A stretch of 64,000 bases of DNA, from NCBI GenBank assembly GCA_036417435.1, contig CM070900.1:121598315-121662314 (forward strand). Direction: 5' to 3'. The position numbers and the translations under genes are program-made. Numbering within the stretch: the stretch's first letter is position 1; each line of letters begins with the position of its first letter. The notes under the pieces were generated by a model. That model searched no databases. It saw only the letters and a list, made by a program, of their open reading frames with translations, and was not told the origin of the DNA. This DNA comes from Inia geoffrensis (lineage: Eukaryota; Chordata; Mammalia; Artiodactyla; Iniidae). Below, in pieces: positions 1-12,170 of this stretch.

Positions 1-1530
1 TGTTAATATTTCTGTGTGTTATTAGAAATCTTTTCAATCACCTGTGGTCACTTATCTTGGGCACACGGGGTGTTGGGTGTCTTTGCACATTCACATATTA
101 CCTTACATTTGTCCCTGTATTTCCACGTTCTCCATTTTAAGAGATAATAGTGGTGCATATGAATTTACAAGTAGAAACTAGTTGGGAAATGCTGACCTGA
201 CCTAGATTTGTAAATGCTAAAATGCTGACCCACTTTTCCAGTGCTGTATAATTTCTATCACAATTAGGTCAGGAATGTCATTTCTGGGTTTCCTTCCACC
301 TCCAGAAAGGGATCAATGACTTTAGTTTTTTGTAAAAAACAGTAGGTTTTTAAAACAAGTAAAATTGTTAGTGTTTGGAGTTTTAAAAAATTTTGGTATT
401 CAGTTAAACTGGAAGAATTAGTTAATATATCAGTAAAAATGTATTTCCCACATAGTCAACATTTGAAGCTCCCAGACAGCGTTATGCATAAAAATGGGCC
501 TTAATCAATACATTGGTTAAATAACTTGTGTTGCTAATCCTAAAAATAAGTAAATAAGCTCTGTGAAGCTCAAGTGATCCAGGACTAATGAATGTACTGG
601 AGGCTTAGTCGAAGTCTTTTCAGCAGATTAAGTACAGTTAGCAACCAGTAATTTAGCATCTTGGGCAGAGCACTGTTTAGCATATCAATATGTGTATTTC
701 TTCTGCTTTTCTCAATGTTTCCTTTTTTGTTATGTTCTGTTGCTTGGATCTTTTCCCTGTTTTTTCCTCTATTCCTAATGTTTTGGGTATTCTTTTACTT
801 AGACACATTTTTATTTATACAGCTAAAAACAAAACTCTGTATTGAATTCTTGCCCTTATATCCATACTTAATATAGTTTTAACGTTCAGGAATGACTCTG
901 AAAATAAGAAATTATATCTTTATAGATAAAATGATAGAAATTGAATCTGAAATAAATATTCCTAACTTTTCAAATTGACTTGAGAATAGAGAATTTTAAA
1001 GAGATGTGTCAACACTAGAGGTTATTTCATGTTTGGAAACTAAGCTTTGCATTGACCAATCTCTATCTTTCATTGATGAACAGTTTGATCTAATGGTGAC
1101 CAACTGAAAGTCTGAATTATTTTTGTTATTTCAGTGTCCTAACACATTGCGATTTACTTCAGATTGCTTATACAAAGTGACTAAGTCATTAAGTGTATTT
1201 CCTCTGGTTTGGATAAGTTAGATTAGTACAATAATTTGAAGCATATCAGAAGCTCTAATCAGCTAGGAGCAGTATGATGGGTCTGGAATATGGAGGGATA
1301 GTAAAAGGGGCCTTTGGAGAAAAAAAGTTTGGGATTTTCATTGCCAGTTAGGGTCAGGGCAGGGCTCCTGTATTCCAGGACCCCAAAGGTTACCATTCTG
1401 ATTGTATTTGAGGATGTGCTACAGGCAGCCCTGAGTCTAGGGAATGTTATTGGATACCTCTTTATAAAAAGGAAATGTAGGTGTGGTAGACAATGCCCCT
1501 CTCCCCAACCCCGTTTAAAAAAAAAAAAAC
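1..1530. other. TMEM167A intron 1, unique AT-rich sequence
   Basis: No coding exon, RNA gene or CpG island is visible. Because TMEM167A exon 2 lies downstream on the + strand and exon 1 is not in the window, this is inferred to be intron 1. Short open frames here have no recognisable product. The last part before 1531 ends in an A-rich run next to the MLT1 repeat. Confidence 0.6.
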
Positions 1531-1810
1531 TGTGAATATGTTATCTTACTTGACACAAGGGACTTTGCATGTGTGATTAAGTTAAGAATTTTGGAATGGG
1601 AAGATTATCTTGAATTATGGGGAGACAGGGCAGTTTATTCACAAGGATCCTTGTAAGAGGGAGGCGGGACAGTCATAACAAAAGAAGTTGTCAAGGTCAG
1701 AGTGATCAGGAAGTCACAAAGCTAAGGAATCAGGCAGCCTTTAGAAGCTGGAAAAGACAAGAAAAGAGATTCTTCCCTACAGCCTCCGGAAGAAACAAGT
1801 TGTCTTGTGT
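1531..1810 (+). repeat. MLT1-type MaLR LTR fragment
   Basis: The stretch follows the internal and 3' part of an MLT1 solo LTR: 'tgtgaatatgttatcttact', then 'gggactttgcatgtgtgatt', 'gatcctt(g)taagagggagg', 'gaagctggaaaagacaag' and 'cctccggaag' in the family order. The 5' end is lost or replaced by an A-rich run. It is an old, inert eutherian retrovirus-like LTR. There is no internal gag/pol sequence. Confidence 0.8.
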
Positions 1811-3180
1811 TTTATAACTCTTTAGTTCCAATCGCTAAATTTATTAAACTGAATAGCGTGCCATTGTATACTCCCTGGCATTGTCACAGGGCATTGTCAC
1901 AGGGTGTACTCGATGAAAATTAGGTAAACCTTAGGTTTGAGAACTATTTGAGGTCCAAGAATTTTCTGCCAGCCAGCTTGCCTACTCAGGCATCCAGAAC
2001 TCTTGAGGATGTCTCTCTTAACAAATTAAGTGGACTCAGAAAAACACACACTGTCCCATGTGCAGGCACCTCGAGGCTGGCTGCTCAATTGAACTTTCTC
2101 CGAATTCCAGTTAGTGATAAAAGATTTGGATGCTGAGGAGAAATTCTCTCAGACCTATATTTTACCCTACAGCCCGGTCCCTTACCATAAACATAAATAT
2201 ATTTGCTTCTTCATTCTGAATTTTCCAAAATATCATTGACAAGTAAATATAAATGCAAAGCAATGTGTGGAGGTTTCTCTTAAATAAAGAAAACATAGCA
2301 TGCATTGTTAATTTGTAATCTAAGTGTGCTTTTGAATTTGTTAAAATGTTCTCTTGAATTTGTTAAAATGTTCATTATTTGCAATTGTTGTCAAGTTCCT
2401 GTTATTTCAGCATTTTTCAGTGACCACGGTGCACTATTTTGTTTAATAGGCACAGGGGATTGATAAGAACCTCAATAAAATACAGACAATTACACTACAA
2501 TTTGGTGGGTGGCAGGTATGTGTGTAACACATAGGTGTACAAACATCCAGACTCGGCTTTGTGTGGAGAGTAGGGACAAGGAACACTGTTCAGAAGAGAT
2601 GACTCTTGAGTTGAGACCAGAAGGTTGAAAAAAATAGATAGCATGTACAAAAACACAGAGTACCTTGAAAAAGGTTGCATGATTTGAAGGATCTGAGAAA
2701 AAAACATAGTAAATGAATTTTACTTCCCTTATCACATTTTTTTAATCATCTTTCCCTCTATATTGTGATCGAATATGTTTGCTTGCTTCTTAGCTTCCTC
2801 CCTTCCCTTTAATAACATTTTCATATTGAAAATCTCACTTATTTTTCTAAAGAACAGTAACATCTGTTTCCTTTAACTCTGAGACTAAAATTTTATCAGT
2901 CGGCAACAGATGCTAAGCATTAAGAGGAATGCTTAGGTAGGCTAAGCAGTGGTAGGCTAATGTCCGTGAGTTTGAAACACTCTTGACCAGAGACTGAGTA
3001 CATCTAAAAGACTGTACCACCTAAGATTATTTGTTTAAATTTAAGGGTCTATAAACTCCAGGAACAAAGTTGTATGTATCATACAGTGCATACTTGTAAA
3101 TGGTTTTCAGTTGTAAACGGTTTCACACACAGATGTATATATACATACCCCACTTCTTTAATAATAGTATGTTTTTAAGT
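1811..3180. other. TMEM167A intron 1, unique sequence
   Basis: AT-rich intronic sequence with no recognisable gene. A small perfect tandem duplication (about 20 bp, 'tgaatttgttaaaatgttc' twice) lies at 2333-2373, and 'gcattgtcacagg' is repeated near 1878-1905. Both look like replication-slippage products. Confidence 0.5.
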
Positions 3181-3380
3181 GCCTCTTAAAAATCTTTTAT
3201 TTTGAAAAACTTTAAACATACAAAGGAAGAAAGAAGAGTGTAACTAAGTCTCAGATACTTAGCATTTCATCATCAGCCCCACGCCTCCCACCATACACAC
3301 TGGATTATTTAGAAACCAATCCCAGACATTTCATTTAAGCATGTTTCTTTAACAAGACATTCAAGGAATAAAAAAAGTAT
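3181..3380. repeat. Possible old L1M fragment
   Basis: The string around 'gaaaaactttaaacatacaaaggaagaaagaagagtg' (split: 'gaaaaactttaaacatac', 'agaagagtgtaa') followed by 'accaatcccagacatttcat' resembles the 3' region of old L1M elements that carry a 'caaacatacagaaaagttg ... gcagacat' signature. Identity is low, so the family call is tentative. Confidence 0.4.
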
Positions 3381-3920
3381 ACGTTGCAAAATCATGAATT
3401 TAGATACTCCATTAGGAAGATGATAAACCTACTTTGCAAATTTCTTTTCCAACCACTTAACTAAGTGAATCCTTTGCTTAAAACAATAAGTCTGCTCATT
3501 ATTCCCTGAACTTGCGAATTCCTGATTCTGTGGGGATGTTTTCCATGCTTTTGTCTCCTCTGGAGCCTGCTCTCTATTCTTTGCCATGTGATTGAGCCCT
3601 TTAAGGCTTGACTCAGTTCCTGCCTTCTCCTTGAAGATTCTCCTGACTTTTCTTTGGGAAAATGGCCTTTTTTTCTTTCTTTTTCTTTTTCTGTGAGCAT
3701 TGCTGAGTTATCATTTACATGTGCTATGAGTTGCTATTGAGTTTGTAAAGTTTAATATTCTAACTCGATTATAACTGCTGTGTGCTACAGTTGTCTCATG
3801 TATAAAAGGATATTAATAACAACGGCCTCAAATATGAGGACAAATAGGATAACCAAAAAAAAGAATTCCGTGAATATCAGTTATTTTTGTTGTCAGCTAT
3901 AAACTGAAAAGAAGGAATCA
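3381..3920. other. TMEM167A intron 1, unique sequence up to L1-A
   Basis: No gene or repeat family was recognised. It ends at the target-site duplication of L1-A. Confidence 0.5.
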
Positions 3921-3936
3921 TGCTATGTCCTTTTTT
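3921..3936. repeat. L1-A target-site duplication, left copy
   Basis: 'tgctatgtcctttttt' matches 6206-6221 with one mismatch (c/a). It marks the left boundary of the L1-A insertion. Confidence 0.8.
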
Positions 3937-6205
3937 TAAATTTAATATTTGTTTTATATTGGGGTACAGTTGATTTACAATGTTGTGTTAGTTTCAGGTG
4001 TACAGCAAAGTGATTCAGTTATATATGTACATATATCCATTCTTCTCAGATTCTTTTCCCATATAGATTATTACAGAATATTGAGTAGAGTTCCTAGTGC
4101 TTTACAGTAGGTCTTTCTTGATTATCTATTTTATACATAGTAGTGTGTATGTATTAATCCCCAACTCCTAATTTATCCCTCCCCCCACCTCTCCCCTTTA
4201 GTAACCATAAGTTTGTTTTCAAAGTCTGTGAGTCTGTTTCTGTTTTGTAAATAAGTTCATTTGTATCATCTTTTTAGATTCCATGTATAAGTGATATTAT
4301 TTTTCTTTCTCTGTCTGACTTACTTCACTTAGTATGATAATCTCTAGGCCCATCTATGTTGCTGCAAATGGCATTATTTCATTCTTTTTTTATGGCTGAG
4401 TAATATTCCATTATATATATGTACCACATCTTCTTTATCCATTCTTCTGTTGGTGGATGTTTAGGTTGGGAGATTAATCCCTTGTCAGTCACTTGGTTTG
4501 CAAATATTTTCTGCCATTCTGTGGGTTGTCTTTTCGTTTTGTTTATGGTTTCCTTTGCTGTGCAAATGCTTTTAAGTTTAATTAGGTCCCGTTTGCTTAT
4601 TTTTGTATTTATTTCCATTACTCTAGGAGTTGGATCCAAAAAGATACTGCTGTGATTTATGTCAGAGTGTTTTGCCTATGTTTTCCTCTAAGACTTTATA
4701 GTGTCTGGCCTTACCTTTAGGTCTTTAATCCATTTTGGGTTTATTTTTGTGTATGGTGTTAGGGAATGTTCTAATTTCATTCTTTTATATGTCGTTGTCC
4801 AGTTTTCCCAGCACCACTTATTGAAGAGACTGTCTTTTCTCCATTGTGTGTTCTTGCCTCCTTTGTCATAGATTAGGTGACCATAGGTGCATGAGTTTAT
4901 CTCTGGGCTTTCTATCCTGTTCCATTGATCTATATTTCTGTTTTTGTGCCAGTACCATACTGTTTTGTTGACTAGCTTTGTAGTAGAGTCTGAAGTTAGG
5001 GAGCCTCATTCCTCCAGCTCTGTTTCTTTCTCAAGATTGCTTTGAATGTTCAGGGTCTTTGTATCTCCATACATATTTTAAGACTTTTTGTTCTAGTTCT
5101 GTGAAAAATGCCATTGGTAATTTGATAGGGATTGCATTGAATCTATAGACGGCCTTGGGTATTATAGTCATTTTGAAAATATTGATTCTTCCAATCCAAG
5201 AACATAGTATATCTTTCCATTTGTTTGTGTCATCTTTAGTTTCTTTCATCAGAGTCTTGTAGGTTTCAGAATACAGGTCTTTTGCCTCCTTAGCTAGGTT
5301 TATTCCTAGGTGTTTTATTCTTTTTGATGCGATGGTAAATGGGATTGTTTCCTTAATTTCTCTTTCTGATCTTTCGTTATTAGTGTATAGGAATGCACCC
5401 GGTGGGTAAGGTTGGTCCAGGGGTCTGTGCAGGCCTTCTGGTTGAAGGGACTGGTGCCTGCCTACTGTTGTGTGGAGCCGGGTCTTGTCCCTCTGGTGGG
5501 CAGGGCCGTGTCGGGATGTGTTTAGAGCTGGCTGTGAGCTCAGTAAGGCTTTAGGCAGCCTGTGTGTTGATGGGTGGGGCTGTGTTCCCACCCTATTGGT
5601 GGTTTGGCCTGAGGCATCCCAGCTCTGGAGCCTGCAGGCCATTGGGTGAGGCCAACATGGCAGCCAGTGGGTATTCCCTGGGCCTCCACCAGCAGTGTCC
5701 TTGCCCCCACAGCCACTCCCTGCCTCCCCAGGAGACCCTCCAATCCCCATAAGTAGGTCTGACCCAGGCTCCTACGGAGTCACTGCTTTGCCCAGGGTCC
5801 CAGTGCACGTGAAACCTTTTGTTTGCCCTCCAAGAGTCGAGTCCTGTCCCCCAGTCCTGTGGAGCTCCTACGTTAAAGCCGCGCTGGCCTTCAGAGCCAA
5901 GTGTTCTGGGGGCTGCTCTTCCCACGGCCAGACCCCCAGGCTGGGGAGCCTGACGTGGGGCTCAGAACTCTCTCCTGTGGGAGAACCTCTGCAATTTAAG
6001 TATTTTCCTGTTTGTGGGTCACCCACCTGCCAAAAGCACCTCTCCTACTGTCTTGTGGCTTCTTCATCTTTGGATGTAGAATATCTTTTTTGGTAGATTG
6101 GAGTCTTTTCTGTCGCTGGTTGTTCAGCAGTTTGTTGCGATTTTGGTGTTTTCGTGAGACTACATGAGCTCAAGTCCTTCTACTCCGCCATCTTGTCTCC
6201 TGTCT
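3937..6205 (-). mobile_element. LINE-1 element A, internally deleted, antisense
   Basis: Read on the minus strand, this is a retrotransposed L1 of about 2.3 kb. Its 3'UTR and ORF2 C-terminal half occupy about 3937-5395; the typical 3' end 'gatttacaatgttgtgttag' is visible, as is the ORF2 tail. At about 5395 the ORF2 sequence (motif FLYTNN, just downstream of the reverse-transcriptase core) joins directly to GC-rich L1 5'UTR, which runs to 6205 and ends in 'ctactccgccatcttg', the reverse complement of the usual L1 5' terminus. ORF1, the endonuclease and most of the reverse transcriptase are missing. TSDs at both ends show one insertion unit. The element cannot move itself. Confidence 0.88.
5395..6205 (-). 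promoter_or_regulatory. L1-A 5'UTR (ancestral L1 promoter region)
   Basis: GC-rich block on the minus strand homologous to the 5'UTRs of L1-C and L1-E: it shares 'cccacccatca', 'ccctgcccaccag' and the start 'gatggcggagtagaaggac'. In intact L1s this region holds the internal RNA polymerase II promoter. Whether this copy retains activity cannot be judged from sequence alone. Confidence 0.7.
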
Positions 6206-6221
6206 TGCTATGTACTTTTTT
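6206..6221. repeat. L1-A target-site duplication, right copy
   Basis: 'tgctatgtactttttt', one mismatch to 3921-3936. Confidence 0.8.
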
Positions 6222-6513
6222 AAATCCAGTGTCTACCCTCATGCTCCAGACAAAGTAGATATCAAATACATGTTTAGTTATGTTGGCTAGGAGGAAACCT
6301 GTGCTTTATATTTCATTAGATTGTTACCAAATACTATTCATCGACGAATTCATATACATGTTCAAAATATGACCTTTAAAAATAAGCATTGTGAGATACT
6401 ATGATTTCTCTCTAGAGTTGATCACCATTTCTTTCATTGATTTATTTCAAGTTTAAAAATATATATTACTTGCTTTCACAGATGCAAGGTTAAAATCCAG
6501 TTCAATTTAAAAC
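6222..6513. other. TMEM167A intron 1, unique sequence
   Basis: Short unique AT-rich interval between L1-A and a SINE. No gene or repeat was recognised. Confidence 0.5.
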
Positions 6514-6748
6514 AAGACATATTAGGGCTTCCCTGGTGGCGCAGTGGTTGCGAGTCCGCCTGCCAATGTAGGGGACACGGGTTCGTGCCCCGGTCCGGGA
6601 AGATCCCACATGCTGCGGAGCGGCTGGGCCCACAAGCCATGGCCGTGGAGCCTGCGCGTCCGGAGCCTGTGCTCCACAACGGGAGAGGCCACAGCAGTGA
6701 GAGACCTGCATACCACAAAAAAAAATAAATAAAAAATAAGACATATTA
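6514..6748 (+). mobile_element. CHR-type tRNA-derived SINE with TSDs
   Basis: The body starts at 6525 with 'gggcttccctggtggcgcag', carries the B-box-like 'gggttcgtgcccc' and ends in an A-rich tail near 6737. A perfect 11-bp duplication 'aagacatatta' flanks it at 6514-6524 and 6738-6748. This SINE family is shared by whales and hippos and is mobilised by L1. The perfect TSD points to a fairly young copy. Confidence 0.95.
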
Positions 6749-7144
6749 AACTTTATCCTTATTATATCCATGAAGAAATGATTTGCACAGAGAACAGCTA
6801 TTAAAATAGTAATTACAAATCAATTTTACCTTGTTCAGACCATAATTGTAACACTTAGAAAATTTGAGAAATCCAGAAAAGTTGATAATTAGGTTGAAAA
6901 CCTTCCAGTGATAATCACTTCATTGTCTTCTCTTTGCATAAAGGTTTACATAGCTACAGATATATCGATTGTGAAATCATGTTTTTCCATCACTTAGCAT
7001 TGTACAGAAGCATTTTTTGGTTCTTAAAATATTGGCAAACAACATGTATAATTTTTTAAATGTTTTGAATAGTTAGCAAAAAAAATCATTAAATGTGTAA
7101 AAGGTTAAAAAATATTATGAGAGTTTCTGATAGCTAATTCTTTT
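6749..7144. other. TMEM167A intron 1, unique sequence
   Basis: AT-rich intronic sequence with no recognisable feature. Confidence 0.5.
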
Positions 7145-7667
7145 TTTAGGATCTCTTGGCTATTCTTGCTTACTTATTTTTCCATATGAATTTCAGTATC
7201 AGTTGTCAATTTCAACAAAAGTAACTTGTTGCAGTTGGGTTCATTTTAAATTTATAGATTAGCTTTACAGTATTGCCTTTCAATATAAGAACCTGGCATA
7301 CCACTCCATTCTACTTTTGTATGCTTCAGTATGTTTTAAGGCTTTGTCAATTGGCCTTTGATGCCAATATTACAGATTTCTTGTTAAGATTATTCCTATA
7401 TATTTTAGTGTTTTGTTCTAATTGCTGTTATAAATGGAGTCCTTTTTTTCCATTTTGTTTCTCAACTGGTTGATATTGTAATTTTGATGATTGTTGATTT
7501 AAGTATTTTAAATATGTGCCTAGCCACCTTACTCAATTTTGATTCCGTTATGGTCTGTAATCCTTTTTCACTAGATTCTTTTGGGCTTTTCAGGTAACAC
7601 TTTATATTTGCAAGTAACAATTTCACCGTAAAATAGTTTTTTTTATAACTTATTTTTTGTCTAACTC
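7145..7667 (-). repeat. Old L1M ORF2 fragment, antisense
   Basis: Diverged L1 ORF2 sequence on the minus strand. The wording 'tttcaatataagaacctggc', 'attattcctatatattt' and 'gctgttataaatggagtc' matches the segment usually found in the RT/C-terminal part of old L1s. It is too degraded to keep a reading frame and is older than L1-B, which lies next to it. Confidence 0.6.
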
Positions 7668-8019
7668 CTGACTTTACAAGAAATACTTTTTTTTTAATTG
7701 AAGTATAGTTGATTTACAATATTCTGTTAGTTTCTGGTGTTCAGCAAAGTGATTCAGATATATTTTTTTCAGATTCTTTTCCATTACAGGTTATTACAAG
7801 ATATTGAATATAGTTCCCTTTGCTATACAATAAACCCTTATTGCTTAGCTCTTTTATGTATAATAGTTTACATCTGCTAATCCCATACTCCTAATTTATC
7901 CCTCCCCATGTCCCTTTGCCCTTTGGTAACCATAAGTTTGTTTTCTGTGTTTCTGAGTCTGTCTGTTTTGTATATAGATTCATTTGTATTATGTTTTAGA
8001 TTCCACGTATAAGTGATGT

Positions 8020-11000
8020 CATATGATGTTTGTCTTTCTCTAACTTACTTCACTTGGTGTGATATTCTGTAGGTTCATCCATGTTGCTGCAAATAGCAGT
8101 ATTTCATTCTTTTTGTGGCTGAGTGATATTCCATTGTGTGTTTGTGTGTGTGTATGTATGACATCTTCTTAAACCAGTCCACTGTTGTTGGGCACTTGAC
8201 TAGTTTTCATTGCTTGGCTATTGTAAATAGTGCTGCTGTGAACACTGGGGTGCATCTATCTTTTCAAATTGGAATTTCCATCTTTTCCAGATATATGCCT
8301 AGGAGTAGGATTGCTGGATCATATGATAGCTCTATTTTTCCTTTTTTAAGGAACCTCCATACTGTTTTCCATAGTGGCTGCACCAATTTACATTCCCACA
8401 AACAGAATAGGAGGGTTCCCTTTTCTCCACACCCTCTCCAGCATTTGTTATTTGTAGACTTTTTGATGAGAGCCATTCTGATGGGTGTGAGGTGATATCT
8501 CATTGTGGTTTGGATTTGCATTTTCTAATTAGTGATGTTGAGCATTTTTCATATGCCTATTGGCCATCTGAATGTCTTCTTTGGAGAGATGTCTATTTAG
8601 TTTTAGGTCTTCTGCTCATTTTTTGATTGGGTTTTTTTTTTTTCATATTGAGTTGTATGAGCTGTTTGTGTATTTTGGATATTATCCCCTTGTAGGTCTC
8701 ATCCATTGCAGATATTTTCTCCCATTCCATAGGTGGTCTTTTCATTCTGTTGATGGTTTCCTTGGCTGTGTAATAACTTTTAAGTTTGAATAGGTCCCAT
8801 TTGTTTGTTTTGCTTTTATTTCTTTTGCTGTGGGAAACTGATCTAAAAAAAATATTGCTACAATTTATATCTGAGAATGTTTTGCCTATGTTTTCTTCTT
8901 GGAGTTATGGTGTCATGTCTTGTATTTAGGTGTTTAATCCATTTGGAGTTTGTATATGGTGTGAGGGAACATTCTAGTTTCATTGATTTATGTGTAGCTG
9001 TCCAGCTTTCCCAACACTTGTTGAAGAGACTGTCTTTTCTCCATTATATATTCTTGCTTCCTTTGTTCTGGATTAATTAATTGACTGTAGGTGTGTGGTT
9101 TTATTTCTGGGCTCTCTGTTCTATCCATTGATCTCTATGTTTGTTTTTGTGCCAGTACCATGCTGTTTTGATTACTGTAGCTTTGTGTACTATTGTCTGA
9201 AGTCGAAGTGTTATGCCTCCAGTTTTGTCCTTTTTCCTCAGTATTGCTTTGGCAGTTCTGGGAATTATGTGGTTCTATGTAAATTTTAGGGTTATTTGTT
9301 CTAGTTCTGTGAAAAATGTCATGGGTGTTTTGATAGGGATTGCATTAAATCTGTAGATTGCTTTGGGTAGTATGGCCATTTTAACAATGTTAATTCTTCC
9401 AATCCAAGAGCATGTGACATCTTTCCATTTCTTTGGGTTATCTTCAGTTTTCTTTATCAGTGTTTTATAGTTTTCAGCATATAGGTCTTTCACCTCCTTG
9501 GATAAATTTATTTTTAGGGTTTTCTTTTTCTTTTTGAAATGATTTTAAACGAGATTGTTTTTTTACTTTCTCTTTCTGATAGTTCATTGTTAATGTAAAG
9601 AAAAGCAACAAAGAGAAAAAAAAGCAACGGCTTTCTGTATATTAATCTTGTATCCTGCTCCCTTGCTGAATTCATTTATTCTGCTTTTTTTTTTTTTTGC
9701 GGTACGCGGGCCTCTCACTGTTGTGGCCTCTCCCATTGTGGAGCACAGGCTCTGGATGCACACGCTCAGCAGCTACGGCTCACGGGCCCAGCCGCTTCAC
9801 AGTATGTGGGATCTTCCCGGACCGGGGCACGAACCTGTGTCCCCTGCATTGGCAGGCGGACTCTCAACCACTGCGCCACCAGGGAAGCCCCATTTATTCT
9901 GCTAATTTTTGTGTGGATACTTTAGGGTTCTCTGAATAGAGTATCTTATCATCTGCAAACAGAGACAGTTTTACTCTTCCTTTTCAATTTGGATACCTTT
10001 TCTTTTCCTTGTCTGATTGCTGTGGCTAAGATTTTCAATACTGTGCTGAATAGAATTGGTGAGAGTGTGCATCCTTGTCTTGTTCCTGAATTTAGTGGGA
10101 AGGCTTTTAGCTTTTCAGGGTTGAGTATTGTTGGCTGTGGGTTTGTCATAAATGGCTTTTATTGTGTTGAGATATGTTTCATCTGTATCTACTTTCACAA
10201 GTTTTTATTATGAATGGATGTTGAATTTTGTTTACTTTTTCTATATGTATTGAGATGATCATGTGATTTTTATTCATCCATTTGCAAATGTGGTATATCA
10301 CATTGAGTGATTTGTGGGTATTGATAAATACTTGCATCCTTGCGATAAATCCCCCTTGATCATGGTGTATGATCCTTTTAATGTATTGTTGGATTAGGTT
10401 TGCTAACATTTTGAGTATTTCTGTATCTATATTCATCAAAGGTATTGGCCTATAATTTTCTGTTTTTGTAGTGTCTTTGGCTTTGGTAACAAGGTGATAG
10501 TGGCTTCATAGAATGAATTTGGTAGAGTTCCCTCCTCTTCAACCTTTTGGACCAGTTTGAGAAGGATAGGTTTAAGTTCTTTCTAGGTTAGGTAGAAATT
10601 CCCAGTGAAGCCATCCAGTCCTGGACTTTTGTTTGCAGGGAGTATTTTCTTACAGGTTCTATTTCACTTTGATCATTCTGTTAAAATTATGTTTCTTCTT
10701 GACTCAATTTTGGCAGGCTGTGTGTTTCTAGAAACTAGTCCATTTCTTCTGGGTTGTCCAATTTCTTGACATATGATTGTTCATAGTATTCTCTTATGAT
10801 TTTTTTATATTTTTGTGGTATCAATTGTTATTTCTCCTTTTTCATTTCTTATTTTGTTTATTTGGGCCCCCTCTTTTCTTCTTGGTGAGCCTGGCTAGAG
10901 TTTGTAGATTTTGTTTATCTTTTCGGAAAACCAGCTCTTCGTTTTACTGATCTTTTCTGTTAGTTTGGGGTTTTTTTTAATCTTTACTTCTTCTCTCATC

Positions 11001-12165
11001 TTTATTTCCTTCCTTCTGCTCACTTTGGGTTTTGTTTGTTCTTTTCTAATTCCTTTAGGTAGTAGGTTAGGTTGTTTATTTGAGATTTTTTTTGTTTCTT
11101 GAGGAAGACCTGTACTGCTATGAACTTCTTCTTAGAACTACTTTTGCTGCATCCCATAGATTGTGTAAGGTTATGTTTTTATTGTCATTTGTCTCAAGGT
11201 ATTTTCTGATTTTTTTTCTTTTGTTTCATCCTTTACCCATTGGTTTTTTTAGTAGCATGTTGTTTAGTCTCCATATGTTTGTTCTTTTCCCATTTTTCTT
11301 CCTGTGGTTGATGTCTAGTTTCATACCATTGTGGTGTGAAAAGATACTTAAAATAATTTCTGTGCTCTTAAATTTGTTGAGGCTTGTTTTGTGACCCAGT
11401 ATGTGGTCTATCCTAGAGAATGTTCCATGTACGCTTGGAAAAAAATGTGTATTCTGGTTTTCTGGGATGTAGTGTCTTGTAGATGTCAATTAAGTCCAAC
11501 TGGTCTATTGTGTCATTTAGGACATCTGTTTTCTTACTGATTTTCTGTCTGGAAGATCTGTCCGTTGATGTCAGTGGGATGTTAAAGTCTCCTACTATTA
11601 TTGTATTTCTGCCAGTTTCTCCCTCTATGTCTGTTAGTATTCTATTGATACATATTTAGGTGCTTATACTGGGTGCATATATGTTATTGAGTGTAGTATC
11701 CTCTAATTGTATTGATCCCTTTATCATTGTATAATGTCCTTCTTTTTCTTTATGGACTTTAAGTCTACTTTGTCTGATATGATTATCGCTACCACCACTT
11801 TACTGTCATTTCCATTTGCCTGAAATATTTTTTTCCATCTCCTCACTTTCAGTCTATGTGTCACCTTAGCCCTGAAGTGAGTCTCTTGTAGGTAGCATAT
11901 TGTAGGTTCTTATTTTTTATCTAATCTGCCACTGTGTCTTTTGATCAGGTCATTTAGTCTATTGACATTTAAAGTAGTTATTGATGGGTATGTGCTTATT
12001 GCCAGTTAATTTTGTACTTTGTTGGTTTCTTTTTCCTTTTGTGGTTTGATGGTTTTCTTTTGTATTATGCTTGAGTTCCTTTCTTTTTGAATCTATCGTA
12101 TGTTTTTTATTTTGTGGTTAACTGGGTTTTCAAGTATGTTGACCCATAACTATCTCTACTTGCTT
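8020..12165 (-). pseudogene. L1-B ORF2 (endonuclease / reverse transcriptase) relic
   Basis: Minus-strand fragments keep recognisable ORF2 blocks. The endonuclease C-terminal part is at about 11226-11489 (FSRIDHILGHK, then HNGMKLDINH). The RT region is around 9940-10440, with a block containing [16 protein letters not shown] and another with ADDITION of many stops. The C-terminal cysteine-containing tail is at about 8264-8521 ([19 protein letters not shown]). A CHR SINE sits inside the RT-to-C-terminal part at 9686-9890 and another lies near the ORF2 start. Frameshifts and stops throughout make it a dead copy. Confidence 0.75.
9673..9903 (-). mobile_element. CHR-type SINE inserted in L1-B
   Basis: Antisense copy with body 9686-9890, beginning with a T-run and 'gcggtacgcgggcctctcac' and ending '...caccagggaagccc'. 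A perfect 13-bp TSD 'catttattctgct' lies at 9673-9685 and 9891-9903. It split L1-B ORF2 after that L1 was already in place. Confidence 0.95.
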
Positions 12166-12170
12166 TTACA

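Noticed and set aside
5031..5750. 239-codon minus-strand frame that looks like a fusion protein
   Set aside because: It is L1-A 5'UTR translated in frame with the ORF2 tail across the internal deletion. It has no start context or independent gene evidence.
6525..6726. tRNA-like A/B box sequence
   Set aside because: It belongs to the CHR SINE (as in all CHR copies here). No cloverleaf or mature tRNA end is present.
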